Origin: Anniella stebbinsi | Taxonomy: Eukaryota; Chordata; Lepidosauria; Squamata; Anniellidae | Direction of reading: 5' to 3' | DNA length: 64,000 nt | Assembly: GCA_029215795.1 (NCBI GenBank) | Contig: JARDYH010000005.1 | Location: forward strand, 31,192,001-31,256,000 | Shown here: positions 58,256-64,000 of the stretch, piece after piece | How the letters are laid out: each line of letters starts with the position of its first letter | Numbering within the stretch: position 1 is the first letter of the stretch | Program-made: the position numbers and the translations under genes | Notes under the pieces: model-generated | Databases searched by the model: none | What the model saw: the letters and a program-made list of their open reading frames with translations, nothing else | What the model was told of the DNA's origin: nothing

Positions 58256-58942
58256 AAGATCAAAGATAATAGTCCAATATTAGCCTTGGTATAGTGTACA
58301 GAAGGAAATCATTTTCATTTTAGCCGTGGAACTCATGACTAGTAGTAAGGATGGGTGGGAAGAACAACAAAGACTCCTATCTGACTTTTCATCTGACTAT
58401 TACATTATTTACATATGTGTAACTCAGGACTCTTTTAAATATTTTCTCTGCTCCAACAATAAATCAGATGCTGCGGAGTTGTATAGCTCCAGGCAAGGTA
58501 ATCAGCAAACAGAAATCATTTGCAACCTTGTCATCCATTAAGCTTTCTCTACAGATTTCTTTCTCTTTCTCTATAACTGCGTTGTGAGTCCTTCACAAAA
58601 CAGAGTCTTCAGTGCCAACTTTTGTGTTTCATTAAAAGCTTGCATTTCCCCCCTACATAAATGCAGTTATTCTTTCATGTTTGGAAATGGTCTCTCAATT
58701 ATTTAAATGTACTGTTGTTATCTTTTAATATTATCTTTGGCCTTCCCATTTCCCTACGCTTTTCCGTACTGTTGTTTGCCTTTTGCTTTCTGTAACTTTT
58801 CGTGACGGCTTTTACCTCCTCCTTCTCCCCCTCTGAGAAGTCAGCTTCCAGCTTTCCACTCTATGCACTGGTTCATTTCTAATAGGAAATTTTCGCTGGA
58901 AGTTTTCACTGGAAAGACACTGGAGTTTGTGATCTAAAAGAG
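58256..58942. other. No recognisable gene
   Basis: Nothing supported. Confidence 0.35.
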
Positions 58943-59037
58943 GGGTGGAGAACCTGTGGCCTGCCAGTATAGCCAATAGGCAGGGATGATAGGATTTGTA
59001 ATCCAAAACATCTGGAGGGCACTGGGTTGTTTAACTC
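58943..59037. mobile_element. Short palindromic MITE (family P)
   Basis: GGGGTGGAGAACCTGTGGCC, GGCAGGGATGATAGGATTTG and ACATCTGGAGGGCACTGGG follow the family P order. Confidence 0.6.
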
Positions 59038-59325
59038 TTGTCTAAATGTTGCACCCTCTGACTTATAGGATTCCTTAAGCTCATGTGGGCATTGTATATA
59101 CTGACAATGACCTAAATTCTCTGAATTCTGGTCTTTATGTAGCCAAACATGGTACCATCTCTCTACAAGAGAAAGGTATCAGTAGTTTTGGGGGAACTCC
59201 AAGGTTTGCAGACATCCCCAAATTTCTCATTATAAAATCAAGTTGACATATTGCCACAAAGAGAATATATTTTAGCACATGTTGTCCCCGCCATGTTTTT
59301 TACAATATGTATTTTAAATGCTTAC

Positions 59326-59375
59326 AGCCCCCTGAAGAAGGCCGTATAAAGATATAGGCCGAAACGCATGGGGCT
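59326..59375 (+). ncRNA. Hammerhead-ribozyme-like motif, probably inactive
   Basis: CTGAAGA (59332-59338, fitting CUGANGA) is followed by a short helix AGGCC / GGCC (59339-59343 and 59357-59360) and GAAA (59361-59364), the conserved core order of a hammerhead. AGCCCC (59326-59331) can pair with GGGGCT (59370-59375) as helix I of a type I form. The stretch between GAAA and that strand is only CGCAT, so helix III is minimal and the expected UH cleavage site is not intact. It sits in a repeat of unknown type with an AATAAATTAAAAAAC tail. Confidence 0.35.
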
Positions 59376-59499
59376 CTTCAACTTTGGAAAAATAAATTAA
59401 AAAACAGCATCTTGAGAACCTGTTTCTCCCTTTGTTTCAACGGAGATGTGCAGCTTGCTCCAGCCCCCGCCCCTTTTCCGGACCTTTTAAAATATATTA

Positions 59500-59576
59500 A
59501 AAATTCCCCCCAGACACCCCTCCCCCCAGTTTGTGAAAAGGAGGACATGTCCAGGCAAAACCAGATGTTTAGTCAC
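59500..59576 (+). mobile_element. hAT-type element (family E) right-end fragment
   Basis: AAAAGGAGGACATGTCCAGG and GATGTTTAGTCACCC resemble the right end of 30981-31438. Left end not found nearby. Confidence 0.45.
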
Positions 59577-60112
59577 CCAGTAAAAGCAAACCTCCATTTT
59601 CTATGGTAAAGTTCTTTTTTTACTTCATTCGTTTCTTAGGACATTTTTTTGTATGCAATGAAATATATGTTATTGCAACCATATTGTGCCAAAATACATA
59701 TTTCCTTCAGTTGGAGAGGGAGAGAAAACGGGTGGGCAAAGTGAGGAAGAAAGGGAGGGACAGGGAGAAATAATTTTATCTTTTGAAGACTGAGACTAAT
59801 GGAGGGGGAAGCAAATCTGTGGAATTATAATTTTGAAGTTATATATTGGCGGACAACATAGATAGCTAAAGTAGACTTATAAATATAGCAAATTGTTATT
59901 GGTGCTGAATTCCTTAACATAAAAGTTTTATGTACTTTGGCACTATTCATAAAGTCTTGCCGAGCTATCTTTATTCTACTTCACTTACTATTAACTTATG
60001 AGGTGTTTCCTGAGAAATCCATCTCTGCAAACGGATGGTGTTTTTTTAGTGTCAGTGTACAATAGTGGTGTTACATCTGTATCATTTTTTATAAGCTTAT
60101 TTTGCTTGTTGG
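59577..60112. other. No recognisable gene
   Basis: AT-rich sequence, nothing supported. Confidence 0.35.
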
Positions 60113-60228
60113 CAGAGGCATCTTTCCAGTCCCAACCTGGATTTCAACATCTGGTTGGCACTGTGTGAACAGAGTGCTGGACTAGATGGACTCCTGATCC
60201 AGCATAGTTCTTTTTATGTTCTAATGGG
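60113..60228 (+). mobile_element. CR1-type LINE 3' end, short
   Basis: CATCTGGTTGGCACTGTGTG, GAACAGAGTGCTGGACTAGA and CAGCATAGTTCTTTTTATGTTC form the last 100 bp of the CR1-like 3' UTR seen at 35.7 kb. Confidence 0.7.
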
Positions 60229-60431
60229 TGCATGCTACATCCCTCTGAAATAAAATGGCAATAAAACACCCATTGACTGTAATGGATCAGGATAGTTCCT
60301 GACGCATTTGAGGGCTATTCTGTAATGAATGACCCGTTTATTTGAGGGGGATGGGAGCACTAATTCTGAACACTCGAGATCCACAAGGCACACATTGTCT
60401 ACGCACGACTTGCCTTGATAACCTGGCTGGG

Positions 60432-61735
60432 CTAGGGAAGTGATTAATGCCTCTCTGCGAGAAGGAGTGCTCCCAGGCCACCTGAAAGAGGCGGTAGTGA
60501 GACCACTCTAGAAGAAATCTTCCCTGGACCCTGAAAAGCTTAATAACTACAGGCCAGTAGCAAATGTTCCATTCCCAGGCAATGTCCTTGAGCGGGTGGT
60601 TGTGAGGCAGCTCCAGGCACTCTTGGATGAGACCGATTATCTGGATCCATTTCAGTCAGGTTTCAGGCCTGGCTTTGGTATGGAAACAGCCTTGGTCACC
60701 CTGTATGATGACCTATGTCGGGAGAAAGACGGGGAGAGTGGCTCTGTTGATTCTCCTTGATCTCTCAGCGGCTTTTGATACCATCGACCATGGTATCCTT
60801 CTGGGATGACTGGCTGAGTTGAGAGTGGGAGGCACTGCATTGCAGTGGTTCCACTCCTACTTGACAGGTCGGCTCCAGAAGGTGGTGCTTAGGGGACATT
60901 GCTCGGCCCCGTGGATTCTCCAGAATGGGGTTCAGCAGGGGTCAGTCTTTTCCCCCATGTTGTTCAATGTCTATATGAAACCATTGAGTGCGGTCATCCA
61001 GAGTTTTGGAGGGCATTGTCATCAGTACGCTGATGACACACAGCTCTATTTCTCCTTTTCATCTTCAACAGGTGAGGCTGTGGCTGCGACAATGGACTGG
61101 ATGAGGGCTGATAAACTGAAACTCAATCAAGACAAGACTGAGGCTGCCTCTACACGAGAGGTTTAAAGCTCTTTCAAGTCTCATTAAAATTTTTACCTCT
61201 ACATGAGCGGAGCGCAAATCGGGAGTTGAGGCGCGTTATCTATCCGATTATGCGCATTGTTGAATGCGCATTAAATAGCGAGTTTTATTTTGCTGCGGCC
61301 GTTAAAGTGCATTTTGACTATGTGAACAAGCGATTCTCCACATTAACTACTTCTAAAATGCATTTCAAACAACCGGTAAGGCCACCAGTTGTGCTCTCAA
61401 TTACCTCCCGTGTACAGTCTTTTGCTATAAAGCGCTTCCGAGAAGATGCGCATAATGGGAGAACCAGGCGTCAAACCGAATTCTTGTAGAGGGGGTCTGA
61501 CGCTGTTAGTGGGTGGCTCTGCTGACCGGATGGGGGGTCTTCGACCTATTCTGGATGGGGTTGCACTCCCCTGAAGGAGCAGGTTCATAGCTTAGGGGTT
61601 CTCCTAGAACCATCTCTGTCACTTGAGGCTCAGGTGGCCTCGGTGGCATGGAGTGCCTTCTACCAACTTTGGTTGGTGGCCCAGCTATGCCCCTATCTGG
61701 ACAGGGATAACCTGGCTTCAATTGTCTATGCTTTG
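60432..61735 (+). pseudogene. L2/CR1-group LINE ORF2, copy 4, interrupted twice
   Basis: The RT domain is readable in pieces: [19 protein letters not shown], an in-frame TAG at 60509-60511, NNYRPVANVPFPGNVLERVV, DPFQSGFRPGFGMETALVTL, a frameshift near 60730, [18 protein letters not shown], a TGA at about 60807-60809, then HCHQYADDTQLYFSF with an intact YADD box and KLKLNQDKTEA. A family F element splits it at 61147-61493. After that the C-terminal homology resumes (RPILDGVALP-like, frame disturbed). It stops at GTCTATGCTTTG, where the L1 begins. It is a distinct, more diverged subfamily than copies 1-3. Confidence 0.82.
61147..61493 (+). mobile_element. TIR element (family F)
   Basis: From CCTCTACACGAGAGG to TTCTTGTAGAGGG, carrying GCGCAAATCGGGAGTTGAGG, AATGCGCATTAAATAGCGAG and CAAACAACCGGTAAGG in common with 33026-33370. 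TGAGGCTG and TGACGCTG on the two sides are a candidate 8-bp duplication with one mismatch. The inverted copy also shows AGGCTG beside its end, so this part may belong to the element. Confidence 0.75.
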
Positions 61736-62183
61736 GGGGGGAGTGGCCTAACAGACATGGAGTAGAGTCGGAGCTCTCTCGCTCTTGTAAGGAAGCTATG
61801 AAATAATCATAAAATCCCTAATTTGGAGAGGACAGATTGTTAATTAAAGATTTCATACTGAGTCCAGAAGCATCGCTGTGTTTGTGGAAGAAGGAAGCTG
61901 CTGTTTGCTGCTGTATTAGCAGAGAGAAAGAGAAACTAAACAGATAGGGAATCCTGGCAGGCGACCAGAGACGGTAATTAATGGATTTTAACTTGAAGCA
62001 GTAAAGTCTGGCTGATAAGTCTGGGGGGAGAGATTGAAGCGAACATTTGTGTGAAAAGAGGCATTTAACCCCCAGCTGAATGTGTTAGAAGCCGAAACGT
62101 ATTTGTCTGATAAGAACGGAGAGGATATCTGAGTGTGGCGGCTAAGACCTAGGTGAGGGGTGTGGATTTATGAGTTTAGCTTT
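61736..62183 (+). promoter_or_regulatory. L1 5' UTR (expected internal promoter)
   Basis: Non-coding leader between the G-rich start and ORF1, about 450 bp. In L1 elements this region carries the internal promoter. I see no motif that proves activity here. Confidence 0.5.
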
Positions 62184-63185
62184 ATGAAAAGAAAGCAAAA
62201 AGGTGATAAGTCCAGTGCCCCCGCCTGGTGCAGGCTGTCGAAAGAGCATCCTTCAGATAAGAACTGGCATCGGCTCACTAGAGTTATGGCGGACAAAGCG
62301 CAGCCTTCAGCCAGAACAGTATCTCCACTTCACTCCGGAAGTGGCAGTTCTAAATCTGGAAGCAAGCCAGGTGCAGTTCCTAAAGCAGCCAAAGAGAGTC
62401 AATCATGGTCACCAGATGATTTAATGGACAATTTTCAGAAGGTGTTAGAGATGGCCTTGAAGAAGCAGGAGGAAAGATTAATTCAAAGAATTATGGACTC
62501 ACAGACTGAACTTATGACAGGCCTTCAAACGGTGGTGGAAAATATGGAGAATTTGGAGAAGGAGACTGGAAAGCTAAAGGAAGATAGCAAGCAGCAGGGG
62601 GAGCACTTGCAGGAGATGGACTTGTGTTTAATTGCCCTGGAAGATAGAGACAGGAGAGTGAACATTCGGATTAGATCTTTTAAAGAGCAAGAGGGGGAGA
62701 ACCCTAAGGCTTTAAGAGATATAATTTTGGCATGGATTAGGGAATTGGAACCCCAGGAAATTTGGGAGATGGCTGACATCGAGAGGATCCACAGAGTGGG
62801 CTACAAGAAGAAGGGGATGCTCCCAAGGGATATAATTGTTAAATTTACAAATTATTACAAGAAAGAAAAGTTAATGCAAGCAATTAGGCGTCTGGGCCAA
62901 CCCATGTTACAAGCAACACCAATTGAGATTTATAATGACCTATGTCCTCAAACAGTGCAGTGGCAGAAGAGCGTCAGATTGTGTACAGTGGCTTTGCGGA
63001 AGAGGTCGATGACATATAGTTGGGGGTATCCAGTTTTTTTGAGATTTATGTGGAAAGGGAAACAACATAGAATAACATCATGTGAGCAAGGGATGGATCT
63101 TCTGGAGAAGTTGGGTTTAGTTGACGCCACAGATGATGGAGAAACAAAGCAGGATGAAGACGCTGTAGGAGGAAGCAGTCAATAA
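62184..63185 (+). CDS. L1 ORF1 protein (RNA-binding chaperone)
   Basis: An uninterrupted frame of 333 residues from the ATG at 62184. A GTG-initiated extension to 62160 is not a plausible vertebrate start, and the ATG at 62286 (MADKAQPS) is an alternative. The N-terminal third is basic and Ser-rich (SGSGSSKSGSKPG). A heptad-like helical stretch follows (FQKVLEMALKKQEERLIQRI ... MENLEKETGKLKEDSKQQGE), expected to form the trimeric coiled coil. Then come an RRM-like domain (VNIRIRSFKE, IERIHRVGYK, PRDIIVKFTNYYKKEKLMQA) and a C-terminal domain (YNDLCPQTVQ, VFLRFMWKGKQ). In L1 this protein trimerises, binds the element's RNA and supports retrotransposition in the cytoplasmic RNP. The length fits the family. 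It is the only intact, typical coding sequence I see in the window. Confidence 0.88.
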   Translation: MKRKQKGDKSSAPAWCRLSKEHPSDKNWHRLTRVMADKAQPSARTVSPLHSGSGSSKSGSKPGAVPKAAKESQSWSPDDLMDNFQKVLEMALKKQEERLIQRIMDSQTELMTGLQTVVENMENLEKETGKLKEDSKQQGEHLQEMDLCLIALEDRDRRVNIRIRSFKEQEGENPKALRDIILAWIRELEPQEIWEMADIERIHRVGYKKKGMLPRDIIVKFTNYYKKEKLMQAIRRLGQPMLQATPIEIYNDLCPQTVQWQKSVRLCTVALRKRSMTYSWGYPVFLRFMWKGKQHRITSCEQGMDLLEKLGLVDATDDGETKQDEDAVGGSSQ

Positions 63186-63426
63186 AGAAATATGATTGTA
63201 ATAGGGATAAGAAGAGATTATAAGGGAGGGGAGGGTCAGATTTTGCTCCGGGATTGTTGGGTTGCTTCTCCCCCCCCGAAGAATTCTAAAAATATTTGGG
63301 GCCATTGCCCAGAAAGGTCTGGTGAGGAGGGGGTGAAGATGGGGGTAAGTGTGGGGGGAGGGTAAGGGAGGGGGGTATGTGTGTCACAGAGGGAGACCAA
63401 TCTAGAGATTTGTGTGAAAGGGAGAG

Positions 63427-64000
63427 ATGGAAAATAAATTAAGGGTTGCAACTTTAAATGTTAAAGGGCTAGGAACTGTTATAAAAAGGAAGAGAATAGA
63501 AATGTTATTAAAAAAAGAAAAAGCAGATGTAATTTTTTTGCAGGAAACTCATTAAATAAAGGAGGGTGTAAATGAGCTTCGGATGAGGGATGTGGGCGTT
63601 TATGAAAAGTCTTTTGGTACTTCTAAAGCGAGGGGTGTAGCGATAATAATCTCAAAAAAATGTGGTATTACTATACAAAGGGTGAAGAAGGATGAAGCGG
63701 GAAGATTTCTGATAATTTTTTGCATGGTGGGGGAGGAGGAATATATATTGATGAATGTATATGCTCCAAATGGGAAACAAATGGAATTCTTCGATGAAGT
63801 TTTTAATGCGGTGGGAGAAGTGGGTAAAAAGAACATTGTGATGGCAGGTGATTTTAATATGGTATTAGATAAAGGGAAAGATAGGGATAATATACTAAGA
63901 GATCTTAAGAGTGGTGGGAAGACGGGGTTAAGCAAATTAATGGAGGGAAAAGAATTAATGGATGTTTGGAGGGTATTAAAAGGGGAAGAAAGGAAATATA
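63427..64000 (+). pseudogene. L1 ORF2 start: apurinic endonuclease domain with one premature stop, truncated by window
   Basis: From ATG 63427 the frame reads KLRVATLNVKGLG, VIFLQETH, then TAA at 63553-63555 (codon 43). It resumes without shift: GVAIIISKKCG, YILMNVYAPNGKQ, KKNIVMAGDFNMVLDK. These are the conserved blocks of the L1 endonuclease: the N of LNVKG, E of QETH, and D and N of GDFN are all present. The single nonsense codon directly after the QETH block should stop ORF2 translation. The remaining sequence is open to the window end. ORF2 normally continues into a reverse transcriptase of over 1000 codons. Confidence 0.85.

Larger units (their letters stand above)
61736..64000 (+). mobile_element. 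L1-type LINE, 5' end apparently complete, continues past the window
   Basis: The sequence switches from the L2 copy to GGGGGGAGTGGCC at about 61735. A G-rich start followed by AGACATGG is the way L1 5' ends usually look. A non-coding leader (61736-62183), ORF1 (62184-63185), a 241-bp spacer and the start of ORF2 (63427) follow in the order of an L1. It must be younger than the L2 copy it interrupts. The 3' end, poly(A) tail and target duplication lie outside. Confidence 0.88.

Noticed and set aside
62160..62183. GTG start extending L1 ORF1 upstream
   Set aside because: A vertebrate element should start at ATG; the first in-frame ATG is at 62184.

Overview
The window looks like intergenic (or deep intronic) DNA from a vertebrate, most probably a squamate reptile. 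I reach this from the mix of repeats, not from a marker gene. It carries L2/CR1-group LINEs with ATT-rich 3' tails, CR1 3' ends, an L1 with both ORFs, tRNA-headed SINEs, and a very large number of short inverted-repeat (MITE-like) DNA transposons, several with clean 8-bp target-site duplications of the hAT type. I found no host protein-coding gene with exon structure, no RNA gene and no bacterial feature. The only long reading frames belong to LINEs.

Layout. 0-3.5 kb: two tandem L2-like LINE fragments, the second with a 419-codon reverse-transcriptase frame. 3.5-18 kb: mostly unrecognised sequence with a CR1 3' end, a reverse-strand SINE, several MITEs and two eroded LINE 3' ends. 18.3-22.4 kb: a MITE split by a 1.0-kb hAT-type element, then a second truncated relative and a dimeric MITE. 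22.4-40 kb: scattered MITEs, CR1 ends, microsatellites and a low-confidence acidic reverse-strand ORF. 40.2-41.1 kb: an L2 copy with an in-frame 678-bp deletion. 42-48.5 kb: a dense run of dimeric MITEs, plus a short frameshifted coding-like stretch (44.86-45.2 kb). 53.6-57.6 kb: a MITE split by a CpG-rich 1.33-kb element built of three 249-bp hairpin units, followed by a 2.08-kb TIR element with its own hairpin units. 58-60.4 kb: small repeats, including a hammerhead-ribozyme-like motif. 60.4-64 kb: an L2 copy interrupted by a MITE and then by an L1 with an apparently intact 5' end, which runs off the window.

The elements do not form a pathway. What they show together is a history of nested insertions. 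The most unusual observation is an architecture shared by unlike-looking hAT-type elements: tandem perfect-hairpin units with a repeat length of about 250 bp (exactly 249 bp in two of them).
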